Part shown: positions 16,875 through 25,263 of the stretch, piece by piece
Position numbering within the stretch: position 1 is the stretch's first letter
Layout: each line of letters starts with the position of its first letter
NCBI GenBank assembly: GCA_910576125.1
Contig: CAJTHM010000011.1
Span: forward strand, 1 to 64,000
Length of the DNA: 64,000 bases
Direction: 5' to 3'
Source of the DNA: Lachnospiraceae bacterium
Lineage (GTDB): Bacteria > Bacillota > Clostridia > Lachnospirales > Lachnospiraceae
Notes under the pieces: model-generated
Databases searched by the model: none
What the model saw: only the letters and a program-made list of their open reading frames with translations
What the model was told of the DNA's origin: nothing
Translations under genes and position numbers: made by a program

Positions 16875-18539
16875 CTATTTATAGTACTCATCGAGATACT
16901 GCTGGAAGATTTCCAGATACCTGTCAAGCTTGTAGCTCTGAAGCATTTCTTTATAAGCATCCCAGTCCGCATCGGTGAAGCCGTCGCGGATCCACTCGGC
17001 CTTCTTGGCATTTACGTTCTTACCGATATCAGCCATGATATTGGACAGCTCCTCGATATCTTCCTTATTCATGAAGATGGGAGGATATACATATTCCGCC
17101 TCGATGTAAGGAGTATAGTATTCCTTGATCCAGTCCAGACGGTACTGGGCATCGTCCGGGCAGGTCACATATTCGCCGTAGTACTCGTCCAGAATCGCAA
17201 GAGGTCCGCCTACAGCTTCTGCTTCTCTTACTTCTACAGGGGAGGCGTCTCCCAGAGGGGCATGCTGCAGCATTTCTCCGCCGTTGGCATTGGTGCCCAT
17301 GACGAAAATATCGAAATCATCCTCCTCGCCGTAGGTGCCCCAGTTGTTCTGCGGGGACTGGATGGGAGCGTACATCTGGTCGAGCCATGCGCATACCAGC
17401 GCGGGCTTCTGTGCGGTGGCCGTCACCACGGCACGTCCGCGGTCATAGCCGCTGGTGTAGGAACCGTTGCAGGGAGTGAGCACCCTCTTGCCGTCCTTCT
17501 CCAGAGGAGGCAGGGGGACATAGTCTTCCAGATTGTCAATGTTCGCCGGATCCCAGCTGAAGAACACGCCGTAGCGATGGGATTTGCCCTTTGCCACATA
17601 GGTAGACCAGTCATGGGTGAAGGATTCGGGATCGATCAGTTCCTGCTCATACAGGGAATGCAGCCATGCGATACCTTCCTTCCAGCCTTCTGAGGTGGCG
17701 CTGCAGACGACCTTCTTATCATCGGTGACAGCGATATGTCTCCACTTGTCAGCATCGCCATAGCCCTCGCCGAAGGAGTTGAACAGGACGCCGGGATCCT
17801 GTCCGCCGTCATTTACGATACAGGACATGGGGATGATGCTTCCTTCAATCCCGAACTCCGCCTGCAGCTCGGACGCGTGGTCACGGAATGCGATCAACAC
17901 CGCCTCGAACTCCTCAACGGTCTGAGGAACCTCCAGTTTCAGAAAATCAAGCCACTTCTTGTTGATGAAGGGCATATTGTCGATGACCTGGATGGCAGTC
18001 TTGTCAGCGCCCAGCTGCTCGATCCAGGGAAGGGAATAGATATGGCCATCGGAAGCAGTGGTCATCTTCCTGTACTCAGGATATTTGTCGAACACGCTCT
18101 TCAGGTTCGGCATATAGTTGTCAATGTACTCCTCCAGGGCGATGATGGTGCCGCCCTGGCCGAACCGGAGCAGGTCAGCCTCGCCGAATCCCGCTGTGAA
18201 GATAAAGTCAGGCAGGGAGTTCACGTCCGTCATAAGGGTCTGGATCTTATCTCCCCACTCACTGTTGGTGATGGCATTCCATTCGATATGTACGTTGGTC
18301 TGCTCTTCCAGGCGCTTGAAGATGGTACGGTCCTTGGGCTCCGTGGTGTTGGCCGGATAGTTGATCAGACCGGTCAGGGTCACCTTCTCTGCCTGAGGGA
18401 AAGCAAGCTCGCTTGCGTCCATGGGCTTAAAGGTACCGTCGTTCAGCTCTGCTTCATCCCCCCCACATGCCGTCAGGGAAAATACCATGGTCGCCGCAAG
18501 CCCTGCGGTGACGATTCGTTTCCATACTTTGTTCTTCAT
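16875..18539 (-). CDS. Extracellular sugar-binding lipoprotein (LplA-like)
   Basis: A 554-residue solute-binding protein of the ABC class found with LplB/LplC permeases. The N-terminus has a lipoprotein signal: positively charged MKNKVWKR, a hydrophobic stretch and the lipobox LTAC, so it is anchored outside the membrane by Cys25. Long forms like this typically bind oligosaccharides. TAGGAGG lies close to the ATG. It lies 118 bp after the LplC-type permease and before the GH32 gene, giving the order permease-permease-binding protein-hydrolase. There is no dedicated ATPase gene; such transporters usually share an MsmX/UgpC-type ATPase (family knowledge). Substrate inferred as a fructoside from GH32. 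Confidence 0.9.
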   Translation of the reverse strand: MKNKVWKRIVTAGLAATMVFSLTACGGDEAELNDGTFKPMDASELAFPQAEKVTLTGLINYPANTTEPKDRTIFKRLEEQTNVHIEWNAITNSEWGDKIQTLMTDVNSLPDFIFTAGFGEADLLRFGQGGTIIALEEYIDNYMPNLKSVFDKYPEYRKMTTASDGHIYSLPWIEQLGADKTAIQVIDNMPFINKKWLDFLKLEVPQTVEEFEAVLIAFRDHASELQAEFGIEGSIIPMSCIVNDGGQDPGVLFNSFGEGYGDADKWRHIAVTDDKKVVCSATSEGWKEGIAWLHSLYEQELIDPESFTHDWSTYVAKGKSHRYGVFFSWDPANIDNLEDYVPLPPLEKDGKRVLTPCNGSYTSGYDRGRAVVTATAQKPALVCAWLDQMYAPIQSPQNNWGTYGEEDDFDIFVMGTNANGGEMLQHAPLGDASPVEVREAEAVGGPLAILDEYYGEYVTCPDDAQYRLDWIKEYYTPYIEAEYVYPPIFMNKEDIEELSNIMADIGKNVNAKKAEWIRDGFTDADWDAYKEMLQSYKLDRYLEIFQQYLDEYYK

Positions 18540-18657
18540 ACTTTCCTCCTATTTTTATGTATACTTTCCTGTATACTTATTCACTTTGCAGCTTGCTGCA
18601 TTGCTTTATTGTTTTCACGGCAGAATCCCGCAGGGCATCCTGCCGCAGCAACCTCTC

Positions 18658-19551
18658 TTAACCCTTTACGGATCCTACCATGATCCCGGCATCGAAATAC
18701 TTCTGGAAGAAAGGATACATCACCAGAAGGGGGAGGCTGGAGACGATGATCGTGGCATATTTCAGCAGCTCTGCCAGCTGGGCTCTGGCGGCAGTGCTCT
18801 GCATATCCGATATCATGCCGGATTCCGGCTTATTCTGAATCAGGATGGAGCGCAGCACCACCTGCAGGGGCTTCTTTGACGCGCTGTCCAGGTAGATCAA
18901 GGCATCGAAGTAGCTGTTCCACATGCCCACGAAGGACCACAGGCACAGCACGGCGATGATGGGCATACATACCGGGAGCAGGATCGTGAAGAAGAATGTC
19001 ATCTCATTGGCTCCGTCCACGTCCGCCGCCTCCCGCAGCTCCGTGGGGATGCCCTGGTAGTAAGTCCTGGCGATGATCATGTTCCACACGCTGAAGGCGC
19101 CGGGGATGATGATGGCCCAGATGGTGTCTATCATGCCCAGGCTCTTGATCAGCAGGTAGGTGGGAATCAGGCCGCCGCCGAAGAACATGGTGATGACGAA
19201 GATTACATTAAAGAATCCTTTGCCCTTGAAATCCGGCCTGGACATGGGATACGCTGCCAGCAGGGTGATGAACACCGACACCGCCGTGAATGTCACGGAA
19301 TAAATCACTGCATTCCGGAAGCCAATCCAGATCTGCGCGTTGCTGAACACACGTTCATAAGCCGTCAGAGTCCACTTGCTGAAATCAAAGGTGATGCCCT
19401 TGTTCTGCAGAGTGATGGGATCCATGAAGGATGCCACCACGATGTAAATCATAGGAATGATGATTGCTACCACGAACAGCCCCAGCAGGATGTAGCCTGT
19501 CATCAGCAATGTCTTATCCTGTAAGGAATATCTGCTAAATTTTTTCTTCAT
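18658..19551 (-). CDS. ABC sugar permease, LplC/MalG type
   Basis: A 297-residue inner-membrane protein with six predicted membrane segments and the EAA-like cytoplasmic loop ELREAADVDGANEMTFFFTI (near 180) that contacts the ATPase. It ends FDAGIMVGSVKG, typical of the carbohydrate-uptake CUT1 family. It pairs with the LplB-type permease encoded 19 bp upstream to form the channel for the substrate delivered by the adjacent lipoprotein. Confidence 0.92.
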   Translation of the reverse strand: MKKKFSRYSLQDKTLLMTGYILLGLFVVAIIIPMIYIVVASFMDPITLQNKGITFDFSKWTLTAYERVFSNAQIWIGFRNAVIYSVTFTAVSVFITLLAAYPMSRPDFKGKGFFNVIFVITMFFGGGLIPTYLLIKSLGMIDTIWAIIIPGAFSVWNMIIARTYYQGIPTELREAADVDGANEMTFFFTILLPVCMPIIAVLCLWSFVGMWNSYFDALIYLDSASKKPLQVVLRSILIQNKPESGMISDMQSTAARAQLAELLKYATIIVSSLPLLVMYPFFQKYFDAGIMVGSVKG

Positions 19552-19570
19552 AAAATGTTTCGCACCTCCT

Positions 19571-20536
19571 CTACAGTCCTTTGCCTTCGTTCATCCTTGC
19601 CACGACCTTGTTCACTGTGACCAGCAAGATGAGATTGATGACCGTATTGAACAGCCCCACCGCCGTCGAAAAGCCATAGTCGCCGTCCAGAAGACCTTTT
19701 TTGTACACATATGTGGAAATGATTTCCGATGTCTTCATGTTCAGGTCCGTCTGCAGCGCGTAGGCCTTCTCAAAGCCGATGCTCATGATATTGCCTGCCG
19801 ACATGATGAACTGGATGATGACCACGTCCTTGATGGCAGGCCACTCTACCGCTTTGATCTGCTGGAAGATGTTGGCTCCGTCAATGACGGCCGCCTCCTT
19901 CAGTTCCTGGCTGGCGTTGGAAAGAGCTGCCGTGTACATGATGGAGCCCCAGCCCGCGCCCTGCCAGATGCCGCTGGCGATGTAGATGGTGCGGAACGCC
20001 TCGGGCATGGTCATGAAGTCCGTGGAGGTGCCCAGTAGCAGGTTCACAGGGCCGGTAACCGATAACAGAATCCTCACGATACCGCAGAGCACGATGACAG
20101 AGATGAAGTTGGGCATGTAGAGCACCAGCTGAATCTTCTGCTTGATTTTGGAGCTTTCCACCCGGTTCAGCAGGAAGGCCAGCAGGATGGGAATGGGGAA
20201 GCCCCACAGCAGGCCGTAGATGCTCAGCTTCAGGGTGTTCACCAGATAGGCCAGGAAGTCCGGCGAGGACAGGAACCTCTGGAAGTGCTTGAAGCCTACG
20301 AACGGGCTGCCAAGGAATCCTTTGATTGCGTTGTAGTCCTCAAAGGCAATCAGGATGCCGCCCATGGGTATGTAACGGAAGATAATCGTCAGGGCGAATG
20401 CCGGAAGCAGGAAAATCACATACAGCTGCCAGTGCTGGCGCAGGTAGACAAGCGTGCCGTGCAGCCCCTTTCCTTCTTTTTCCTTCCCCAGGGGAGCGAC
20501 GCCCTTGGAAGAAGCCGTTTTTGTACTTGTTTTCAT
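19571..20536 (-). CDS. ABC sugar permease, LplB type
   Basis: A 321-residue membrane protein with an N-terminal cytoplasmic tail, six predicted segments and the loop ELKEAAVIDGANIFQQIKAV (near 220). First gene of the locus A transporter operon; the second permease follows after 19 bp. The shortened homologue at 27041-27580 shares its N-terminal half, including the IPMGG/IPMYG and FLGSPFVGFKHFQRF-like parts, showing that locus B derives from the same type of operon. Confidence 0.92.
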   Translation of the reverse strand: MKTSTKTASSKGVAPLGKEKEGKGLHGTLVYLRQHWQLYVIFLLPAFALTIIFRYIPMGGILIAFEDYNAIKGFLGSPFVGFKHFQRFLSSPDFLAYLVNTLKLSIYGLLWGFPIPILLAFLLNRVESSKIKQKIQLVLYMPNFISVIVLCGIVRILLSVTGPVNLLLGTSTDFMTMPEAFRTIYIASGIWQGAGWGSIMYTAALSNASQELKEAAVIDGANIFQQIKAVEWPAIKDVVIIQFIMSAGNIMSIGFEKAYALQTDLNMKTSEIISTYVYKKGLLDGDYGFSTAVGLFNTVINLILLVTVNKVVARMNEGKGL

Positions 20537-20652
20537 GAAAGATTTCTCCTTTCCGTTTTCTCTATAAAATCACTCATAAAAAATTACAATCTGCACCGCA
20601 CATCCTCTTCCTCCCCTCCTCGCTGCGCTGTTATTGTGCATTTGTAAAATCA

Positions 20653-20667
20653 TATTTACGTTTTCAT
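20653..20667 (-). promoter_or_regulatory. Candidate cre (CcpA) site
   Basis: On the minus strand the sequence reads ATGAAAACGTAAATA, one mismatch from the cre consensus WTGNAANCGNWNNCW. It lies just downstream of the -10 element of the transporter operon, a position where CcpA would act as a roadblock under preferred-sugar conditions. Prediction only. Confidence 0.45.
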
Positions 20668-20673
20668 AGCAAT

Positions 20674-20702
20674 AATGTATCACATATTTTACGATTGGTC
20701 AA
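20674..20702 (-). promoter_or_regulatory. Promoter of the locus A transporter operon
   Basis: Minus strand: TTGACC (20697-20702), 17-bp spacer, TACATT (20674-20679), about 130 bp upstream of the LplB-type permease. It is followed by a candidate cre site and preceded upstream by TTTTACATTT half-sites at 20708-20719 and 20740-20750, probable LacI operators. Confidence 0.65.
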
Positions 20703-20869
20703 TACCTTTTTTACATTTTATCTAATATTTTTTATTTAATTTTTACATTTGACTATTTTATTTTTATAATTATGCCCATATCGCCGATTTTTGTTTTTTA
20801 TTCCGGGAATTCCTCGTAGGAATCGGCAAATGCTTCATGAAGAATATTATTCATTTTGCACTTTTACAT

Positions 20870-20898
20870 TTGACACTTTTTGATTTGTACACTATAAT
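20870..20898 (+). promoter_or_regulatory. Consensus promoter of the divergent lacI gene
   Basis: Perfect TTGACA (20870-20875) and perfect TATAAT (20893-20898) with a 17-bp spacer. A TTTTACATTT half-site (20862-20871) overlaps the -35, consistent with repression by a LacI-family protein. The 415-bp, very AT-rich gap 20537-20951 therefore holds two divergent promoters and at least three operator half-sites. Confidence 0.75.
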
Positions 20899-20951
20899 AG
20901 AAGTAATGAGACGCTGCAGCAAACTGTAACAACAAAGACGGAGAAATACGT

Positions 20952-22016
20952 ATGGCAGAAAGAGTTACGATTCAAGACATCGCAGACGCCCTTGGGCTGT
21001 CCCGGAACACAGTCTCCAAGGCCATCAACAACACAGGGCTCCTGGCCGAGTCCACCAGGGAGAAAGTCCTGCAGAAAGCCATGGACATGGGATACAAGCA
21101 GTTTTCCTATGTGACCATCGCTGGATTGAACGAAAGGAAGACAGAAGTCCCATCGCCGGCAAAGGAAATCGCCATGTTTTCCACCAGCCCCATCGGCAAT
21201 TCCCACTTCGCGTCCACTATGCTGGACAAACTGCAGCGGGAGCTTTCCCAGCTGGGCTACAGCTTTACCATGCACAGGATTCATGACGAGGAGCTGGAAG
21301 CCATGCAGCTGCCCTCCTCTTATAATAAGGAAAGAACAGCTGGCATCATCTGCGTGGAGACTTTCGACAGGGCATACAGCGCCATGCTCTGCGGCATGGA
21401 AAAGCCCATCCTGTTCGTGGACTCTCCGGTGGCAGGCCTGGGCGAGCCTCTGCGGGCGGACTGTCTCTACATGGAGAACGAGTCCAATATCTACAACATC
21501 GTCAAGGAAATGCACAGACGGGGCAAGGACCGGATCGGCTTCATCGGCGAGTATCTGCACTGCCAGTCTTTCTTCGAGCGCTATATGGGCTACCGCAACG
21601 CCATGCACCTGCTGAAGCTGCCCTGCCCGGAGGAATACTGCATCATCGGCTGCAAAGAGGGGACTAAGATATCCAGCACGGACGACTACAGAGAGTATCT
21701 GGAGGAAGCTTTCCGGGGCCTGCGCTCCATGCCTGACGTGTTCCTCTGCGCCAATGACTTCGTGGCCCTGGACGCCCTGGCGGTGCTGAAGAAGCTGGGG
21801 CTGTCCGTGCCGGAGGACATCTGGCTGTGCGGCTTCGACGATTCGCCGGAGTCGAAAGTGGTGACGCCCTCCCTCACCACGATCCATATCCACAGCCAGA
21901 TCATGGGATTCTCGGCGGCGCACCTGCTGCTGTCCCGCATCAAGGAGCCGTCCCTGAACTTCCGCACCATGCACACGGAGACCAGCCTGATCTACAGGGA
22001 GTCTACAGGGGACTAA
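20952..22016 (+). CDS. LacI-family transcriptional regulator (locus A, intact)
   Basis: A 354-residue repressor: HTH at residues 5-25 (VTIQDIADALGLSRNTVSKA), a hinge region, then a periplasmic-binding-protein-like sensor with FVDSPVAGLG, DRIGFIGEYLHC, DVFLCANDFVALDAL and DIWLCGFDDSPESK. It is somewhat longer than typical LacI (about 335), with extra linker after the HTH. Divergent from the permease operon and followed by the DUF624 gene after 30 bp. It is the intact counterpart of the headless fragment at 13018-13815. The shared operator-like boxes make it a plausible regulator of locus A. Confidence 0.92.
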   Translation: MAERVTIQDIADALGLSRNTVSKAINNTGLLAESTREKVLQKAMDMGYKQFSYVTIAGLNERKTEVPSPAKEIAMFSTSPIGNSHFASTMLDKLQRELSQLGYSFTMHRIHDEELEAMQLPSSYNKERTAGIICVETFDRAYSAMLCGMEKPILFVDSPVAGLGEPLRADCLYMENESNIYNIVKEMHRRGKDRIGFIGEYLHCQSFFERYMGYRNAMHLLKLPCPEEYCIIGCKEGTKISSTDDYREYLEEAFRGLRSMPDVFLCANDFVALDALAVLKKLGLSVPEDIWLCGFDDSPESKVVTPSLTTIHIHSQIMGFSAAHLLLSRIKEPSLNFRTMHTETSLIYRESTGD

Positions 22017-22046
22017 AACCGAATATCAAAAGCGAGGAGAATGCGT

Positions 22047-22781
22047 ATGAACAGTTTATTGAATCCGGAAGGGAAAGTGATGCTCTTTTTTACCAAAATC
22101 GCTTACAGCGCGTACCTGAACATTCTGTGGTTCTTCTGCTGCCTGCCCGTTGTGACGGCAGGGGCGTCCACTACCGCGCTGTTTTATGTGACCCTGAAGA
22201 TGGCTAAGGATGAGGAGGGGAATGTCACAAAATCTTTTTTCCAGGCTTTCCGGCAGAATTTCAAAAAAGCCACTGTAATCTGGCTGATTCTTCTGGGGCT
22301 GGGCGTGGTGCTGGCGCTGGACGGATATGTGTTCTACCATATGCGGTATGAGAACGCGTTCTGGACCGTGGGCACCGCTGTCTTTCTGGTGGCGCTGGCG
22401 GCCTACGCCGTCGTGCTGATGTATATCTTCCCGCTGCTTGCCCGGTTCGAGAACACGGTCCGGGCCATGCTCTTCAATTCCCTTATGCTGGGGATGCGGT
22501 TCCTGCTGTGCACTGCGGCGATGGCTGTCATCTATTTTGTCATGGTGTTCGTAGTCATCAATGTGTTCACGCCGGCTGTCGTATTCGGGGAGGGGCTCTG
22601 CGCCCTGCTGTGCTCCTATTTGCTGTCCAATATCCTGCTGATGTGCGAGGAGAAAGCGGAGAGGCCGGGGGACGAGACTATGGCTGACACAGCGGATATG
22701 GCGGATATGACCGATATGGCGGAGGGCGAAGAGAGAAAGGGAAACGAAAGCGCATCTGAGGGCCAGGACTATACGGTATGA
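22047..22781 (+). CDS. DUF624/YesL-family membrane protein
   Basis: A 244-residue membrane protein with about five to six hydrophobic segments; the start region (LNPEGKVMLFFTKIAYSAYLNILWFFCCLPVVTAGAST) is the hallmark of the DUF624/YesL family, which is commonly encoded with LplABC-type sugar transporters. The biochemical role of the family is unknown. The ATG at 22047 is preferred over 22041 because GGAG then sits 7 nt upstream. The C-terminus is charged and contains small repeats (ADTADMADMTDMAEGE), probably cytoplasmic. It follows lacI by 30 bp and may be co-transcribed with it. Confidence 0.85.
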   Translation: MNSLLNPEGKVMLFFTKIAYSAYLNILWFFCCLPVVTAGASTTALFYVTLKMAKDEEGNVTKSFFQAFRQNFKKATVIWLILLGLGVVLALDGYVFYHMRYENAFWTVGTAVFLVALAAYAVVLMYIFPLLARFENTVRAMLFNSLMLGMRFLLCTAAMAVIYFVMVFVVINVFTPAVVFGEGLCALLCSYLLSNILLMCEEKAERPGDETMADTADMADMTDMAEGEERKGNESASEGQDYTV

Positions 22782-23044
22782 CGTTACATAGATAATGGCA
22801 GCGTGAACTTCCATCAATGTGCCCCATTTCGCAGAACACAGACATCCTATGGCCAAATTCTGCAAAATATACTTGGCTCTGGCAGATGACAGACCCTCAA
22901 AACCGTAAAGAAAGCGGCTTCGGCAGACGGCAGTCTCTCAAAACCGCAGAGAAACCCGTCTCCGCATCCCGGCGTCTGGCAGGTAAGAAAACTTTCAGCG
23001 ACACCGGGATGCCGCGAAGCCAGCATGACAGGAGGATAAACGCA
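22782..23044 (+). repeat. Intergenic region with an imperfect 33-bp direct repeat
   Basis: 22881-22913 and 22922-22954 are about 75-80% identical (both read GGCAGA..., then CTCAAAACCG and end GAAA). No open frame or promoter is convincing here. The repeat may be a duplication within a leader, possibly a regulatory site for the next gene. The gap ends in GGAGG before the ATG at 23045. Confidence 0.4.
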
Positions 23045-23833
23045 ATGAAATCCGCAGGAAATGATTCCACAGATACCGCCCCTAAGTCCATCCAGGAGCG
23101 CCTGGCCCTGTTGCTGAAGGACGATAATCTGAACACCCTTCATGGCCGGAAGAAAATCGGGCATATCCTGGCTTACTATAAATTTCCCCTGGTCATCCTG
23201 TGCATTTTCCTGTATATCATCGGCTACAATGTCCACAGGCATTTTACCCACAAGGACATAGTCCTCTATGCCGCTTTGGTGAACGTGGTGGCCGGGGAGG
23301 ATCTGACCAGGCAGCTTGGGGAGGATTTCCTGGCGCGCTCAGGAGCAGACCTGTCCAAATATGAGCTGAAGCTCTACACTGAGCTGTACCTGACAGACGA
23401 TGAGCTGAACGCCTATCATGAATATACCTATGCCTCCCGCATGAAGATCCTGGCCTGCATCGAAGGGAAACAGATGGATGTGGTTCTCATGAACCAGGAG
23501 GCCTTCGACGCTTTTTCCCAGAACGGGTATCTGCATGACCTGGACAGCATCCTTTCCGAGCACGCCCCGGACCTGTATGAATATCTGAGGCCGGACCTGG
23601 TCAGCAACATGGTCATCCTGGAGGATAATGCCGATGATTTGGCCCTGGACGATTCTGTGGAATACACCGCAGTGACCCGGGAGGCTCTTTATGGGCTGGA
23701 TCTGTCGGACACACCTCTCATCCGTCAGGCCGGGTTCGAAGATCCGGTCTATCTGGGCATCATCGCCAATTCCCCCCGGCTGGATGCCGTCATGGAGTAC
23801 CTGCGGTATCTGACCGCGGGTGAAGAATCCTGA
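23045..23833 (+). CDS. Unknown single-pass membrane protein
   Basis: A 262-residue protein: a 45-residue charged cytoplasmic part (SIQERLALLLKDDNLNTLHG), one membrane segment (about 46-66, YKFPLVILCIFLYIIGYN), then an outside domain of about 190 residues. That domain contains DVVLMNQEAFDAF and DLVSNMVILEDN, reminiscent of the lobes of solute-binding proteins, though much shorter. GGAGG lies 9 nt before the ATG. Similar proteins are known to me as hypothetical companions of DUF624 proteins in Lachnospiraceae; no function is assigned. A 92-nt palindrome begins 5 nt after its stop. Confidence 0.7.
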   Translation: MKSAGNDSTDTAPKSIQERLALLLKDDNLNTLHGRKKIGHILAYYKFPLVILCIFLYIIGYNVHRHFTHKDIVLYAALVNVVAGEDLTRQLGEDFLARSGADLSKYELKLYTELYLTDDELNAYHEYTYASRMKILACIEGKQMDVVLMNQEAFDAFSQNGYLHDLDSILSEHAPDLYEYLRPDLVSNMVILEDNADDLALDDSVEYTAVTREALYGLDLSDTPLIRQAGFEDPVYLGIIANSPRLDAVMEYLRYLTAGEES

Positions 23834-23838
23834 AAAAA

Positions 23839-23930
23839 TTCCACCTGTGCGGTTGCTAATCCAATGGCCCGTCTGCATTGCAATAGCTTGCATGCAGACA
23901 AGCCATTGGATTGCAACCGCACAGGTGGAA
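23839..23930. repeat. 92-nt near-perfect palindrome
   Basis: The outer 18 bp (23839-23856 and 23913-23930) pair perfectly. They are followed by a 10-bp block (ATCCAATGGC with GCCATTGGAT) and an inner block (GTCTGCAT with ATGCAGAC), separated only by 1-3 nt mismatches, leaving a 4-nt loop. The transcript would form one rod about 40 bp long. On the minus strand the stem is followed by six T residues; on the plus strand by AAAAATTTATTT. It could be a terminator, an mRNA-stabilising structure, or a palindromic repetitive element. No protein is encoded in it. Confidence 0.85.
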
Positions 23931-24108
23931 AAAATTTATTTGACAACCCTGTCTTTCTGTATTATGATAATCTTATCAATATTTTATCTGTGAAGGGTGC
24001 ACATCGCACGTTCAGGCAGTTTCTGCCGGATATTTTCACACATTGGCAGGGGCGGCCCTCTGGTCATGTATGTCCTCTGCCCACCATTTCAGAAAGAGAG
24101 GATATCAC

Positions 24109-25146
24109 ATGAACCCCAGGATGGAATTCGTTCCGCGAAAGAACCGGCGTTTCCGGCTGCCTCTGCGGCGCTTCACCGGCAACCGCAATGTAAAGGACAG
24201 GCTTTTCTGCTATATATTCGAGCACGACCGAGAAGCTCTGCTGCAACTCTACAATGCGCTGAACCATACGGACTACCAGGATTCCCAGGCGCTGCAGATT
24301 GTCACCCTGGACAATGTAGTCTATATGTCCATGAAGAACGATGTGGCTTTCCTCCTGGCCGGGGCTTTGAACCTGTATGAGCATCAGAGCACATTCTGCC
24401 CCAATCTTCCCTTGCGGTTCCTGCTCTATATCGCCGCGGAGTATGAAGGATTGGTGGCAAGAATGAAAGCGAACATTTACGGGCAGACGCTCATCCCCCT
24501 TCCCGCGCCCCAGTGTGTGGTATTCTACAATGGGGATGACGAAATGCCGGATGAACAGTACCTGCACCTGGCAGATGCCTTTCCGAACGCAAAGGGCGCA
24601 CCCTGCCTGGAGCTGACAGTCCGGATGCTGAACATCAATTATGGCCATAACAGTCAGCTGACTGCAGGCTGCAGGCGCCTGGAGGAATATTCCCTCTTTG
24701 TCGACTGCATCAAGGCATACCGCAAGAACGGCAGCTCTGCCGTTCAGGCCATCGAAAATGCGGTAGTATATTGTATTGACCACGGTATCATGGAAGATAT
24801 TTTATTGCCCTTTCGGGCGGAGGTGACGAAAATGCTGTTGACCGAATACAACGAAAAGAAGTACATGCGGATGTTCCGCAAAGAAGCCCGGGAAGAAGGA
24901 CTGAAAGAAGGACTGAAAGAAGGACGGACATTAGGATTGCAGGAAGGATTGCAGCAGGGATTGCAACAAGGACAAAACCGTCTGCTAAGCACCATGCTCC
25001 AAAACGGAGCCTCCCCTGAGTATCTCTCAAAAATGACAGGACTGTCGCTTTCAGAAATCGAAACTTTGCCACAGACAAAAAATAAGAAGCATGTTTCCAG
25101 TCAAAAGCCAAGCCGCAAAAGGAAAAAGCGCCCTGCCCGGCGCTGA
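24109..25146 (+). CDS. Rpn-family nuclease / PD-(D/E)XK transposase-like protein
   Basis: A 345-residue protein of the Rpn/YhgA-type group (PD-(D/E)XK nuclease fold, promotes recombination in E. coli). Recognisable parts are NVKDRLFCYIFEHD near the start, ALNLYEHQSTFCPNLPLRFLLYIA (the EHQS motif stands in for the catalytic E-x-Q/K), and LPLP-x-PQCVVFYNG. The C-terminus carries tandem E/Q-G-L repeats (from KEGLKEGLKEGRTLG to LQQGLQQGQ, about 277-300), a common variable tail, then a basic end. The ATG at 24109 has AGAGAGG 7 nt upstream. Such genes are often mobile or phase-variable; here it is flanked by a palindrome and a degraded locus. Confidence 0.85.
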   Translation: MNPRMEFVPRKNRRFRLPLRRFTGNRNVKDRLFCYIFEHDREALLQLYNALNHTDYQDSQALQIVTLDNVVYMSMKNDVAFLLAGALNLYEHQSTFCPNLPLRFLLYIAAEYEGLVARMKANIYGQTLIPLPAPQCVVFYNGDDEMPDEQYLHLADAFPNAKGAPCLELTVRMLNINYGHNSQLTAGCRRLEEYSLFVDCIKAYRKNGSSAVQAIENAVVYCIDHGIMEDILLPFRAEVTKMLLTEYNEKKYMRMFRKEAREEGLKEGLKEGRTLGLQEGLQQGLQQGQNRLLSTMLQNGASPEYLSKMTGLSLSEIETLPQTKNKKHVSSQKPSRKRKKRPARR

Positions 25147-25263
25147 ATCGCATCTCTTGCTGATGCACGGGAAGCCCTTATGGCGGCTCCCGTGTCTTCA
25201 GATAGTGTCGCAAAACGGGGACTTCATCCATCTTGGCCCCCTTAAAGATGGCGTACCACTCCG

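Noticed and set aside
23864..24112. Small plus-strand gene across the palindrome
   Set aside because: The frame exists only because the palindrome lacks stops; no SD and no recognisable protein.
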